A stretch of 64,000 bases of DNA, from contig NZ_CP041765.1 in the NCBI RefSeq assembly GCF_007559025.1, positions 1,236,679 to 1,300,678 on the forward strand. Direction: 5' to 3'. Each line of letters opens with the position of its first letter. Position 1 is the stretch's first letter. Below are positions 1-9,955 of the stretch, piece by piece. Below the pieces are notes generated by a model that saw only the letters and a list, made by a program, of their open reading frames with translations, did no database searches and was not told the DNA's origin. The stretch is from Tomitella fengzijianii. Lineage in GTDB: Bacteria > Actinomycetota > Actinomycetes > Mycobacteriales > Mycobacteriaceae. The translations under genes were made by a program, and so were the position numbers.

Positions 1-834
1 GACGTGCTGGTGCACGGCGAGCCGGAGCGCAACGACATGGTGCAGTACTTCGCCGAGCAACTGGACGGATTCTTCGCCACGCAGAACGGCTGGGTGCAGT
101 CCTACGGCAGCCGATGCGTGCGCCCGCCGATCCTCTACGGCGACGTGCGGCGGCCGAGCCCGATGACGACCGAGTGGATCACCTACGCCCAGTCGCTCAC
201 CGGCAAGCCCGTCAAGGGGATGCTCACCGGCCCGGTGACCATCCTGGCGTGGTCGTTCGTGCGCGACGACCAGCCGCTGGCGGAGACCGCCGACCAGGTG
301 GCGCTGGCGATCCGCGACGAGACGGTGGATCTGCAGGCCGCCGGCATCCGGATCATCCAGGTGGACGAGCCGGCCCTGCGGGAGCTTCTGCCGCTGCGCG
401 CCGCGGAGCAACAGGCCTACCTGGACTGGGCGGTGGGGGCGTTCCGGCTCGCCACGTCGGGCGTGGCCGACTCCACGCAGATCCACACGCACCTGTGCTA
501 TTCGGAGTTCGGTCAGGTGATCGGCGCCATCGCCGGACTGGACGCGGACGTCACGTCCATCGAGGCGGCCCGCTCGCACATGGAGGTGCTGGGCGACCTC
601 AACGAGGTGGGCTTCGACCTGGGGGTCGGGCCCGGGGTGTACGACATCCACTCGCCACGGGTACCGGGTGTGGACGAGATCGAGGAGCTGCTGAAGGAGG
701 CGCTGGCGGCCGTGCCCGCGGAGCGCCTGTGGGTCAATCCCGACTGCGGGCTCAAGACCCGCGGAACCGAGGAGACGACGGCTTCGCTCCGCAACCTGGT
801 CGAGGCGACGCGACGGGTGCGCGCCCGGCTGTAG
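1..834 (+). CDS. metE: Cobalamin-independent methionine synthase, C-terminal part
   Basis: This is the 3' end of metE; the frame is open from the first base, so the N-terminal half lies outside the window. MetE transfers a methyl group from 5-methyltetrahydropteroyl-polyglutamate to homocysteine. About 277 residues are visible, all from the C-terminal barrel. The zinc and homocysteine site is recognisable: HTHLCYSEF carries the His and Cys ligands, [12 protein letters not shown] carries the Glu, and NPDCGLKTR the second Cys. Nothing in the visible part is damaged. The gene ends in TAG and is followed by a long hairpin shared with the convergent pyc gene. Confidence 0.95.
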   Translation, partial: DVLVHGEPERNDMVQYFAEQLDGFFATQNGWVQSYGSRCVRPPILYGDVRRPSPMTTEWITYAQSLTGKPVKGMLTGPVTILAWSFVRDDQPLAETADQVALAIRDETVDLQAAGIRIIQVDEPALRELLPLRAAEQQAYLDWAVGAFRLATSGVADSTQIHTHLCYSEFGQVIGAIAGLDADVTSIEAARSHMEVLGDLNEVGFDLGVGPGVYDIHSPRVPGVDEIEELLKEALAAVPAERLWVNPDCGLKTRGTEETTASLRNLVEATRRVRARL

Positions 835-879
835 CGGATGGGGCGCATCCCGCCCCGATCCGAGAGCCCTCTGCACGGG

Positions 880-922
880 CCGAGCACCGGTTCCCCGGGT
901 TTCCGGGAGAACCGGTGCTCGG
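880..922. terminator. Long hairpin between convergent metE and pyc
   Basis: The arm at 880-898 (CCGAGCACCGGTTCCCCGG) pairs with the arm at 903-922 (CCGGGAGAACCGGTGCTCGG) around a 4-base loop. It lies between two gene ends and has no strong T tract on either side, as is common in high-GC actinobacteria. It is the best-paired short-loop copy of a palindrome that recurs at 19.73, 31.9, 41.3 and 43.05 kb, so it may also be a dispersed repeat. Confidence 0.7.
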
Positions 923-938
923 CTCGCAGGGGTCGCCG

Positions 939-3900
939 CTAGTGTGCGTCCGGCTCGATCACCGCCAGCAGGTCGCCGCCCTCGACCTGGGCGATCCCGG
1001 CGACCGCGATGCGGCCCACGGTGCCCGCCACGGGCGCGGTGATCGCGGCCTCCATCTTCATCGCCTCGATGCTCGCGATCGGTTCGCCCGCGGCGACGTG
1101 GTTCCCGACACCGACCGCGAGCGTGACGACCCCCGCGAACGGGGCCGGCACCTGGCCCGGCTGCGCCGGATCGGCCTTCTCCGCCCGGGGCCGCTCGTCG
1201 ACGATCGACTCGTCGCGCACCTCGATCGGCCGCAGCTGCCCGTTGAGCGTGCACATCACCGTGCGCATGCCGCGCTGGTCGGCCTCGGAGATCGACTCGA
1301 GACCGACGATCAGCGTCTTACCCGGCTCGAGCTCGATGCGGTGCTCCACGCCGGGGATGAGCCCGTAGAAGAACTCCGCCGACCCCAGCACCGACGTGTC
1401 GCCGAACTCCCCGCGGTGTGCGGCGAAGTCGCGCGCGGGTGCGGGGAAGAGCAACTCGGACAGACGGTGCCGGCGCAGCCTGCCGGGCGAGGCGAGCATT
1501 GCACGGTCGTCCACGCTCAGCGGCGACTGCGGCTCCGCGGCACGCCTGCCGGTGAGGGCGCTGCCGCGCAGCGGCTCGGGCCAGCCGCCTGCGGGCTCGC
1601 CCAGCTCGCCGCGCAGGAAGCCCGTCACCGAGTCCGGAATGTCGAAGCCCGCCGGATCGGCCGCGAACTGCTCGGCGGTGGCCCCGGCCCCCACCAGGGC
1701 GAGCGCGAGGTCGCCGACGACCTTCGACGACGGGGTGACCTTGATCAGCCGGCCCAACACCCTGTCGGCGCCCGCGTAGGCGTCCTCGATGGTCTCGAAC
1801 CGGTCGGCCAGCCCGAGCGCCGCTGCCTGGCTGCGCAGGTTCGACAGCTGCCCGCCGGGGATCTCGTGGCGGTACACCCGCCCCGTCGGCGCCCCGATCC
1901 CCGTCTCGAACGGCGCGTACAGGCCGCGCAGCGCCTCCCAGTACGGCTCGAGCGCGCACACCGCGGCGAGGTCCAGGCCCGTCTCGTACTCCGTGTGGGC
2001 GGTGGCGGCGACCAGCGCCGACAGCGGCGGCTGGCTGGTGGTGCCCGCCAGCGGCGCCGCCGCGCCGCCGCGCCGTCGACCGCCGACGCCCCCGCCGCCG
2101 CGGCCGCCAGATACGTGGCGAGCTGCCCGCCCGCGGTGTCGTGCGTGTGCACGTGCACCGGCAGCCCGAACTCCCGGACGAGCGCACCCACCAGGGCGGT
2201 GGCCGCGGCCGGGCGCAGCAGCCCCGCCATGTCCTTGACCGCCAGGATGTGCGCGCCCGCCGCGGCCGCCTGCTCGGCGATCCGCAGGTAGTAGTCGAGG
2301 GTGTAGAGGTCCTCGGCCGGGTCGGCCAGGTCGCCGCTGTAGGCGAGGGCGACCTCGGCGACGGCCGTGCCGGTGGCGCGCACCGCGTCGATGGCCGGGC
2401 GCATCTGCTCGACGGAGTTGAGCGCGTCGAAGATGCGGAAGATGTCGACCCCGGTGGCCGCGGCCTCGTCCACGAACCCCTGGCACACGGCGTCGGGGTA
2501 GGGGGTGTAGCCGACGGTGTTGCGGCCGCGCAACAGCATCTGCAGGCAGATGTTGGGCACGGCCTCACGTAGTAGGGCGAGCCGCTCCCACGGGTCCTCC
2601 CGCAGGAACCGCAGCGCCGTGTCGTAGGTGGCGCCGCCCCATGCCTCGATCGACAGCAGCCCGGGCAGCATGGCGGCGGTGTGCCCGGCGGCGGCCACCA
2701 GATCGTAGGTGCGCACCCGCGTGGACAGCAGCGACTGGTGCGCGTCGCGGAAGGTCGTGTCTGTGACGGCGAGGCCGGGCTGTGCGCGCAGTGCGGCGGC
2801 GAACTTCTCGGGCCCGAGCTCGCGCAGTCGCTGCCGCGAGCCGGCGGGCGCCGGGAGACCGGTGCGCGGCAGCTTGGCCTGCGGAGAGACGGCGGTGGGG
2901 CGCGGGCCGTGCGGGGCGTTCACGGTGACGCCGGCGAGGTAGGTGAGCAGGCGGGTGCCGCGGTCTGCGGGGGTGTTGCCGGTGAGCAGCTGCGGGCGAT
3001 GCGCGATGAAGCCGGTGCCGACCGGGCCCGCGGTGAAGTCGGGATCCTCGAGCACCGACTGCAGGAACGGGATGTTCGTGGTCACCCCGCGGATGCGGAA
3101 TTCGGCCAGCGCGCGCCGGGCCCGGGTGAGCGCACTGGCCCGGTCGGCGCCGCGGCAGGTGAGTTTGACCAGCATCGAGTCGAAGTGCGCGCCCACCTCC
3201 GCGCCCACCGAGGTGCCGCCGTCGAGGCGGATTCCCGCCCCGCCGGGAGTGCGGTAGGCGGTGATCTTCCCGGTGTCGGGGCGGAAGTCGTCGGCCGGGT
3301 CCTCGGTGGTGATGCGGCACTGGATCGCCGCGCCCCGGATGGCGATGGTCTGCTGGCGCAGGCCCAGTTCTGCGAGGGTGGCGCCGGTGGCGAGGCGCAT
3401 CTGCGCGCCCACCAGATCGAGGTCGGTGATCTCCTCTGTGACGGTGTGCTCGACCTGGATGCGCGGGTTCATCTCGATGAACACGTGCCGGCCGTCCGCG
3501 TCCACCAGGAACTCGACGGTGCCGGCGCAGGTGTAGCCGACGTGCCGGGCGAAGGCGACCGCGTCCGTGCAGATCCGCCCGCGGAGCGCCGGGTCGAGGC
3601 CGGGGGCGGGCGCCTGCTCGATGACCTTCTGGTGCCGGCGCTGCACCGAGCAGTCGCGTTCATAGAGGTGGATGACCTCGCCGGACGCGTCGCCGAGCAC
3701 CTGCACCTCGATGTGCCGGGGCGCGGTCACGGCCTGCTCGAGGTAGACGGCGCCGTCGCCGAACGCCGACGCCGCCTCGCGTGATGCCGCCTCGATCGCG
3801 GCGGCCAGCACCTCGGGGCGCTCGACCTGCCGCATCCCGCGGCCCCCGCCGCCGGCGACGGCCTTGACGAACAACGGGAACCCGACAGCATCAGCCTGCC

Positions 3901-4336
3901 CGGCGAGGGCGGCGAGGTCGGTGGTCGGTGTGGTGGAGGCGAGCACCGGCAGCCCCGCGGCGCGGGCGGCGGCGATCGCGCGGGTCTTGTCGCCCGCGAG
4001 CCGCAGCACGTCGGCGTCGGGGCCGATGAAGGTGATGCCCGCCGCCGTGCACGCGTCGGCGAGGCCGGGGTTCTCCGAGAGGAACCCGTAGCCCGGGTAC
4101 ACCGCATCCGCCCCGCACTGACGGGCGACCCGCATGATTTCGTCGGTGTCGAGGTAGGCGCGGACCGGATGGCCCGGCTCACCGATCTGGTACGCCTCGT
4201 CCGCTTTGAACCGGTGGGTGCTGCCGCGGTCCTCATACGGATAGACGGCGACGGTGCGGGCGCCGAGCTCCACCGCGGCGCGGAACGCGCGGATGGCGAT
4301 CTCACCGCGGTTGGCGACGAGGATTCTGGAGAACAC
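939..4336 (-). pseudogene. pyc: Pyruvate carboxylase, frameshifted by an 8-bp duplication
   Basis: Pyruvate carboxylase makes oxaloacetate from pyruvate, bicarbonate and ATP using biotin. It starts at GTG 4336 (FSRILVANRGEIAIRAFRA) with AGGAAGG a suitable distance upstream. The first frame covers the biotin carboxylase domain (EMNPRIQVEHTVTEE) and most of the carboxyltransferase domain (TDTTFRDAHQSLLSTRVR; HVHTHDTAGGQLATYL). Just after the sequence for GASAVDGAAA the frame is lost. The rest, from PLAGTTSQPPLSALVAATAH to the biotinyl domain (IEAMKMEAAI), continues in another frame to TAG at 939. Removing one copy of the tandem 8-mer at 2058-2073 restores a 1129-residue protein, the usual family length. 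All other landmarks look intact, so this is a very recent mutation, a reversible slippage site, or a sequence error. Confidence 0.9.
2058..2073. repeat. 8-bp tandem duplication inside pyc
   Basis: CGCCGCGC occurs twice in a row (2058-2065 and 2066-2073, plus strand). Read on the minus strand with one copy removed, the codons become GGC GCG GCG GCG CCG CTG (GAAAPL), which joins the two pyc frames exactly at a conserved stretch. The duplication is therefore the frameshift itself. Confidence 0.85.
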
Positions 4337-4362
4337 TGGTGGTTGCCTTCCTGTACGGGGAA

Positions 4363-4399
4363 GACGCAGAGCGGCACGCCTCGCGTGCCGCTCTGCGTC
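4363..4399 (-). terminator. Perfect 17-bp hairpin between prpC and pyc
   Basis: GACGCAGAGCGGCACGC (4363-4379) pairs perfectly with 4383-4399 around a 3-base loop. It begins about 19 bases past the prpC stop and ends about 26 bases before the pyc GTG on the same strand. It fits a terminator of the prpDBC operon. Because the gap is only 81 bp, it would also form the 5' leader of any transcript reaching pyc. No T tract is visible. Confidence 0.75.
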
Positions 4400-4417
4400 C
4401 GGGGTGCGGGGCCGCGA

Positions 4418-5593
4418 TCAGGCGGGAACGGCCCGCTGCGGTACGCCGTTGTATTCGCTCAGCGGCCTGATCAGCGCGTTCGACTGGCTCTGCTCCATGA
4501 TGTGGGCGGTCCAGCCGGTGATCCGGCTCATCACGAAGATCGGCGTGAACATCGGGATGTCGAACCCCAGCAGGTGGTAGGCAGGCCCGGTGGGGAAGTC
4601 CAGGTTGGGTTTGATGCCGGTGGCGGCCTGCATCTCGGACTCGAGGATGCGGTAGATCTCCAGCCACGCGCCGCCGTCGCGGCGGTCGGCGATCTCGCCG
4701 AGCGCCACGCGCATCGTCGGCACCCGAGAGTCGCCGTCCTTGTACACGCGGTGGCCGAAGCCCATCACCTTCTCGTGGGCGTCGAGCTTCGCACGCAGCC
4801 ACTCTGCCGCCCGCCCGGGCTCGTCGATCTCGATCATGTCGTGCATGACGGCCTCGTTGGCACCGCCGTGCAGCGGCCCCTTGAGCGCGCCGATCGCTGC
4901 GGTGACCGCGCTGTACATGTCCGACATGGTCGAGGTGACCACGCGGGCGGTGAACGTCGAGGCGTTGAAGCTGTGCTCGGCGTAGAGGATCAGCGACGTC
5001 TCGAAGGCGCGCACGACCTCGGGTTCGGGGGCCGCACCGAAGCACATGGTGAGGAAGTTCTCGGCGAATCCCAGCTGCGTGTGCGGGGCGATGGGGTCCT
5101 GGCCCCGGCGCCGGCGCATGTCCGCGGCCACGATCGTCGGCAGCAGCGCCATGATGCGCAGCGCCTTCTCCCGTGCGGCGACGAGGGCGCCGGCCGGGTC
5201 GGCCGGGGCCGAATCCTCGTCAGGGTCTTCGGAACCCAGATAGCTGACCACCGTGCGCACCACGTCCATCGGGTGGCAGGTCTCGGGCAGCTTGGCCAGC
5301 AGCGTCAGCAGCGAGCGGTCGGCGCGGCGCTGCGCGCGCTCGCGCACGCAGAACTGCTGCAGCTGGAGCGGGGTGGGCAGCTCGCCGTTCCAGAGCAGGT
5401 AGGCGACCTCCTCGAAGCTGCACCGCGCGGCGAGGTCCTGCACTGCGTAGCCGCGATAGGTCAGTGAGTTGGTCTCGGGGATCACGGCGGAGATCTCGGT
5501 GGTGTCGGCCACCACGCCCGCCAGACCTTTGCGGATGTCCGGCGCCGACCCCCGGCCGTCGAGCGCGGCGCCGTCGGCTTGCTCCGGCATCAT
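4418..5593 (-). CDS. prpC: 2-methylcitrate synthase / citrate synthase
   Basis: PrpC condenses propionyl-CoA with oxaloacetate to 2-methylcitrate, the first step of the methylcitrate cycle; many actinobacterial forms also accept acetyl-CoA. The 391-residue length matches the short prokaryotic type. Active-site landmarks are AEHSFNASTF, LKGPLHGGANEAVM and KVMGFGHRVYK. The start is ATG 5593 (MMPEQADG; a second ATG follows at once) with GGAAGGAGG just upstream. That ATG overlaps the prpB stop as ATGA, so translation is coupled. It is the last gene of prpDBC and is followed by a perfect 17-bp hairpin. The adjacent pyc supplies its co-substrate oxaloacetate. Confidence 0.93.
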   Translation of the reverse strand: MMPEQADGAALDGRGSAPDIRKGLAGVVADTTEISAVIPETNSLTYRGYAVQDLAARCSFEEVAYLLWNGELPTPLQLQQFCVRERAQRRADRSLLTLLAKLPETCHPMDVVRTVVSYLGSEDPDEDSAPADPAGALVAAREKALRIMALLPTIVAADMRRRRGQDPIAPHTQLGFAENFLTMCFGAAPEPEVVRAFETSLILYAEHSFNASTFTARVVTSTMSDMYSAVTAAIGALKGPLHGGANEAVMHDMIEIDEPGRAAEWLRAKLDAHEKVMGFGHRVYKDGDSRVPTMRVALGEIADRRDGGAWLEIYRILESEMQAATGIKPNLDFPTGPAYHLLGFDIPMFTPIFVMSRITGWTAHIMEQSQSNALIRPLSEYNGVPQRAVPA

Positions 5594-6504
5594 GCGCCTC
5601 CTTCCAGCGTGAAGTTGAACAGCGAGGTGTCGAAGGCGTTGTAGCCCTCGTAGTCGAGCAGCTCGTAGAGCCGGCTGCGGTGCTGCATGCGGTCGAGCAT
5701 CCCGGCCTGGGTGCCCTCGGCGGCGAGCTCGCGCAGCCCCTCCTCGGCGGCGAACATGGCCAGGCGCAGCGTGGTGACCGGGTAGATGACCGCGTTGTAG
5801 CCGATGTCCTGGAGCCGGCGTGCGGGGATGAGCTCGGACTTGCCGAACTCGGTCATGTTCGCCAGCAGCGGCACGTCGACGGCCTTGCGGAAGGCCTCGA
5901 ACTCGGCCTCGTCGGCCAGCGCTTCGGTGAAGATCATGTCGGCGCCCGCGTCCGCGTAGGCCTTGGCCCGGTCGATGGCGGCATCCAGCCCCTCGATGCC
6001 GCGGGCGTCGGTGCGCGCGCAGATCACGAAGTTCTCGTCGCGGCGGGCGCCGACGGCGGCGCCGAGGCGGCGGACCATGTCGGCGGCCGGCACCACGGCC
6101 TTGCCGTCGAGGTGCCCGCACCGTTTGGGGTTGACCTGGTCCTCGAGGTGGCAGCCTGCCACCCCTGCGTCCTCGAGGTGGGTGATGGTGCGCGCCGCGT
6201 TCATCGGCTCGCCGAAGCCGGTGTCGGCGTCGACGAGCGTGGGCAGGGACGTGACGCGGGCGATCTGGCGGCTGCGGTCGGTGACCTCGCTCAGGGTGGT
6301 CAGGCCGATGTCCGGCAGGGCCAGGTCGGCGGAGACGACGGCGCCGGAGACGTAGACGCCCTCGAAGCCGACCTCCTCGATGAGCGTGGCGGTGAGCGGG
6401 TTGAAGGCGCCGGGCAGCCGCACGATGGTGCCCGACGTCAGGCCGGCGCGCAACGCCGTGCGCTTGTCGGCGGCGGGCACGTCGGAAGTGATCAATCCGG
6501 TCAT
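5590..6504 (-). CDS. prpB: 2-methylisocitrate lyase
   Basis: PrpB cleaves 2-methylisocitrate to pyruvate and succinate, the last step of the methylcitrate cycle. The 304-residue protein belongs to the isocitrate lyase/PEP mutase family. It shows the metal and substrate region (VDADTGFGEP), the catalytic loop (NPKRCGHLDGK) and ICARTDARGIEGLDAAIDRA. Start ATG 6504 overlaps the prpD stop as ATGA, and its own stop overlaps the prpC start, so all three genes form one translationally coupled operon. Confidence 0.94.
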   Translation of the reverse strand: MTGLITSDVPAADKRTALRAGLTSGTIVRLPGAFNPLTATLIEEVGFEGVYVSGAVVSADLALPDIGLTTLSEVTDRSRQIARVTSLPTLVDADTGFGEPMNAARTITHLEDAGVAGCHLEDQVNPKRCGHLDGKAVVPAADMVRRLGAAVGARRDENFVICARTDARGIEGLDAAIDRAKAYADAGADMIFTEALADEAEFEAFRKAVDVPLLANMTEFGKSELIPARRLQDIGYNAVIYPVTTLRLAMFAAEEGLRELAAEGTQAGMLDRMQHRSRLYELLDYEGYNAFDTSLFNFTLEGGA

Positions 6505-8024
6505 CAGAACAGTCCTTCCGGGAGGCTGGGGGCGGCGGCGAGCGCGCCGCCTGCGGCGGTGAAGGTGAGCAGGCCCAGTTCGTCGGGGCGCAGCTCGGCG
6601 GCGCGGACGGCGGTGGCCAGGAAGCGGTCCTGCTCGTCCGGGGCGACGACGCCGTCGGCGAGCGACCGGAACTTGGCCACGTACTGGGAACGGCCGAACG
6701 GGCGGGCGCCCTGCGGGTGCGCGTCGGCGACGGCCAGCTCGTCGACGATGACCTCGCCGCAGTCCAGGGTGATCTCGGCGCGCGCGCCGAACGCCCGGGC
6801 CGCCGGGTCGGGGTCGTGATACCGGCGGGTCCATTCGCCGTCCTCGGCGGTGGCGACCTTCCGCCACAGCTCGACGGTGTCGGGGCGCTGTGCCCGCTCG
6901 GGGGAGTAGGAGCGCTCGTGGTGCCACGTTCCGTCCTGCAGGGCGACGGCGAAGATGTACATCACCGAGTGGTCGAGGGTCTCGCGGCTGGCGTGCGGGT
7001 CGAACTTCTGCGGGTCGTTCGCGCCGGTGCCGATCACGGTGTGCGTGTGGTGGCTGGTGTGCAGGGTGACGGTGGCGATCCGAGACAGGTCGCCGATGCG
7101 CCCGCGCAGCCGGAAGGCCAGGTCGATGATGGCCTGCGCCTGGTATTCGGCCGAATGCTCCTTGGTGTAGCTGTCGAGGATGGCGCGCTGCGGGGCGCCG
7201 GGCGCGGGCAGCGGAATCTCGTAGACGGCGTCGGGCCCGCCGAGGAGCCGGGCGATCACCCCGTCCTCGCCCTCCCAGATCGGGGCCGGGGCGCCCTCGC
7301 CGCGCATCGCCCGGTCCACCGCCTCGATGGCGGCCTTGCCCGCGTAGGCGGGGGCGTAGGCCTTCCAGCTGGAGATCGCGCCCTTGCGGGACTGCCGGGT
7401 GGCGGTGGTGGTGTGCAGGGCCTGGCCGATCGCCTGGTAGATCACCTCGGGATCCAGGCGCAGCGCGGCGCCGATGCCGGCGGCGACCGACGGGCCGAGG
7501 TGGGCGACGTGGTCGATCTTGTGCTCGTGCAGGCACATCCCGCGCGCCAGGTCGATCTGGATCTCGTACCCGGTGGCAATACCGCGCACCAGGTCCGCGC
7601 CGGATGCCCCTGCGTGCTGGCAGGCGGCGAGGATCGGCGGGATGTTGTCGCCGGGATGCGAGTACTCGGCCGCCAGGAACGTGTCGTGGAAATCGAGCTC
7701 GCGCACCGCGACACCGTTCGCCCACGCCGCCCACTCCGGCGACACGGCCGAGTCGACGCCCCACGCTGGTGCGCCGCCCGAGGCCGCCGGGTGGGCGAGA
7801 GCCTGAGCGCGTGCCGCTCTGGGCGGACGGCGGGTGAGCGACGCGGCGGCGACGGCGGCGTCGTCGATGATGCGGTTCACGACCATTTCGCGGACCGTCT
7901 CGCAGGCGGGGGGCGCCTGGGCGGCGATCTGCGCGATCTTCCATGCGAGGTGCTCGTCGCGGGGGAAGTCCTCCGCCGAGCGGCGGGTGCGGACGGTGTG
8001 GACGGAAAGACCCGGTGCGGGCAT
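6504..8024 (-). CDS. prpD: 2-methylcitrate dehydratase, MmgE/PrpD family
   Basis: PrpD dehydrates 2-methylcitrate towards 2-methylisocitrate. The 506-residue protein has the MmgE/PrpD features: [25 protein letters not shown] split over residues ~100-125 as the His/Asp-rich active-site segment, [19 protein letters not shown] in the middle, and a C-terminal lid domain. The start is ATG 8024, supported by GGAGG close upstream. It is the first gene of prpD-prpB-prpC and is transcribed away from the prpR-type regulator; the 211-bp gap between them must contain both promoters. Confidence 0.92.
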   Translation of the reverse strand: MPAPGLSVHTVRTRRSAEDFPRDEHLAWKIAQIAAQAPPACETVREMVVNRIIDDAAVAAASLTRRPPRAARAQALAHPAASGGAPAWGVDSAVSPEWAAWANGVAVRELDFHDTFLAAEYSHPGDNIPPILAACQHAGASGADLVRGIATGYEIQIDLARGMCLHEHKIDHVAHLGPSVAAGIGAALRLDPEVIYQAIGQALHTTTATRQSRKGAISSWKAYAPAYAGKAAIEAVDRAMRGEGAPAPIWEGEDGVIARLLGGPDAVYEIPLPAPGAPQRAILDSYTKEHSAEYQAQAIIDLAFRLRGRIGDLSRIATVTLHTSHHTHTVIGTGANDPQKFDPHASRETLDHSVMYIFAVALQDGTWHHERSYSPERAQRPDTVELWRKVATAEDGEWTRRYHDPDPAARAFGARAEITLDCGEVIVDELAVADAHPQGARPFGRSQYVAKFRSLADGVVAPDEQDRFLATAVRAAELRPDELGLLTFTAAGGALAAAPSLPEGLF

Positions 8025-8235
8025 GCGGCCTCCTGTGTGGTGCTGGCGATTCGCACGCTACACAGGCGGAGAAGGCGCTGAGAATACCTTGCTGATGCGT
8101 ATTTCTGTGGCGATCTACCGATGATTCTGCGGATGTTGTGAAGGGCTGTGCGGATACACTTCCATGTGCGATGCGGCGGCCGGCCCGTGCCGACCGCGCG
8201 TGGGAGCGGTGACGGGTGCCGGGAGGTCGATGGCG
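8025..8235. promoter_or_regulatory. Divergent prpD / prpR promoter region
   Basis: This 211-bp gap separates the prpDBC operon from its divergently transcribed regulator. It is AT-richer than its surroundings around 8080-8160. TGCGGAT occurs as a direct repeat near 8133 and 8152. No -10/-35 pair can be assigned with confidence. By analogy with mycobacterial PrpR, the regulator is expected to bind here; that is inference. Confidence 0.45.
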
Positions 8236-9720
8236 ATGCAGAAGATGTTCGTCGGCGCGCGTCTGCGTCGGCTCCGCGAGGAGCGCAGGCTCAGCCAGGC
8301 CGGCCTCGCGCGTGTGCTGGAACTGTCGCCGAGCTACGTCAACCAACTCGAGAACGATCTGCGGCCGCTGACCGTGCCGGTGATGATGCGCCTGAGTTCC
8401 GCGTTCGATCTGGAGCTGGACTTCTTCGCTTCCGACGGTGACGCACGGTTGATCGCAGACCTGGACGAGGTGTTCGCGGACAGTCCCGCCACCGAGCGGC
8501 CCACGGTGCGCCAGGTGGAGGAACTCGTGTCGCGTATGCCGGATGTCGGCCGAACGCTGGTGCGGCTGCACCGGCGGCTGCACGCCGCCACCGAGCAGGC
8601 CGAGCGGCTCTCCGGCCGGGCGGTGGCCCATCCCGACGGGGCATCCGCGCCGGCGTCGGAGCCGGACGGGGCGGGCGACTCCGCTGCGGTGGGCGACGGG
8701 ATCGAAGGACTCGCGACCCCGTACGAGGACGTCCGTGACTTCTTCTACGGGCGTCGGAACCATTTCGCCGAGCTCGACTCCGCGGCGGAGGAGCTCTTCG
8801 AGAGTTGTGGCCTGCGGCCGGGCGGCCTCGACATCCAGCTCGCCCGGCTCCTGCGTGACGAGCACGGGGTGACCGTGCGGCTGCGTACGGACGACCCCCG
8901 GAGCCCCGGCCCCAAGCGCGAATACGATGCGGCCGCGGGCGTGCTGTTCCTCGCCCGTCGCCTGGACGCCGGACAACGCGCGTTCCAGATGGCGACGCAG
9001 ATCGCGCTGCTCACACGGCGCGCGGTGATCGACGCCATCGCCGACGCGAGCGGTCTCGCCCCTCAGTCCGCCGCGCTGGCCCGCGTGGGCCTCGCCAACT
9101 ACTTCGCGGGTGCACTGCTGTTGCCGTACACACGGTTTCTGGATGCGGCGGAGGAGTTGCGCTACGACATCGACCTGCTCTCGGTGAAGTTCGAGGTGGG
9201 GTTCGAGACGGTCTGCCACCGGTTGTCCACGCTGCAACGACCGGGACAGCGCGGGGTGCCCTTCTTCTTCGTGCGCACCGATCGTGCGGGGAACATCTCC
9301 AAGCGGCAGTCGGCGACGGCCTTCCACTTCTCCAGGGTCGGCGGCAGCTGCCCGCTCTGGGTGGTGCACGACGCGTTCGCGTCGCCGGGGAGGGTGCTCA
9401 CCCAGGTGGCGCAGATGCCCGACGGTCGCACGTACCTCTGGATCGCGCGGACCACCCACGAAGACGGCCGCGGCTACCGTGCCCCGGGCCGGACGTTCGC
9501 CGTGGGGCTGGGGTGCGATATCGGTCATGCGGACCGGCTCGTGTACTCCGAAGGCCGGTCGCTCGCGGATCCGGGCGCCATCGTCCCGATCGGTGCCGGC
9601 TGCAAGGTGTGCGACCGCCCGCAGTGCGCACAGCGTGCGTTCCCGCCGCTGGGAAGCCGCCTGCAGATCGACGAGGACGTCAGCAGTCAGCTGCCGTATC
9701 GGCACGCGTACACGGAGTAG
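8236..9720 (+). CDS. prpR: PrpR/RamB-type transcriptional regulator with Fe-S motif
   Basis: This is a regulator of propionate use, 494 residues. Residues ~5-60 are an XRE-type helix-turn-helix (RRLREERRLSQAGLARVLEL and SPSYVNQLENDLRPL). The middle is an ImmA/IrrE-like domain without a HExxH protease motif. The C-terminal domain contains CKVCDRPQC, a C-x2-C-x4-C set like the Fe-S ligands of mycobacterial PrpR. I chose ATG 8236 because GGGAGG (8221-8226) lies 9 bases upstream; ATG 8230 is also possible. It is divergent from prpDBC, the standard arrangement for its target. In the family, acyl-CoA or propionyl-CoA acts as effector; that is knowledge of homologues. Confidence 0.88.
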   Translation: MQKMFVGARLRRLREERRLSQAGLARVLELSPSYVNQLENDLRPLTVPVMMRLSSAFDLELDFFASDGDARLIADLDEVFADSPATERPTVRQVEELVSRMPDVGRTLVRLHRRLHAATEQAERLSGRAVAHPDGASAPASEPDGAGDSAAVGDGIEGLATPYEDVRDFFYGRRNHFAELDSAAEELFESCGLRPGGLDIQLARLLRDEHGVTVRLRTDDPRSPGPKREYDAAAGVLFLARRLDAGQRAFQMATQIALLTRRAVIDAIADASGLAPQSAALARVGLANYFAGALLLPYTRFLDAAEELRYDIDLLSVKFEVGFETVCHRLSTLQRPGQRGVPFFFVRTDRAGNISKRQSATAFHFSRVGGSCPLWVVHDAFASPGRVLTQVAQMPDGRTYLWIARTTHEDGRGYRAPGRTFAVGLGCDIGHADRLVYSEGRSLADPGAIVPIGAGCKVCDRPQCAQRAFPPLGSRLQIDEDVSSQLPYRHAYTE

Positions 9721-9955
9721 GACCGCCCGGGAGTCGATGCGCGCGCCGGCCGGCGCCGGCCCGGGGCCGCTCGGACGGCGGCGGCACCTGCCCGGCCGGG
9801 CAGTTCTCCGCTGCCGCCCGGCCGGTTACCGCCGCGAAGCCTTGTGACCTGGTTCACGCCGAACGCACAGTGGCACTCGACGCCGGAAGCCCGGTGTCGA
9901 CGCACAGCCGACGGACACCGGCCGCAGGGCCGCCGCACGCGACGAGGAGAACACC

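Noticed and set aside
9060-9240. Active ImmA/IrrE-type metalloprotease site in the PrpR-like regulator
   Set aside because: No HExxH motif is present; the domain is kept for regulation only.
5590-9705. A 1371-codon open frame on the minus strand across prpB, prpD and prpR
   Set aside because: Only the last ~300 codons (prpB) are real. The rest is antisense or out of frame to clear prpD and prpR genes and is kept open by high GC.
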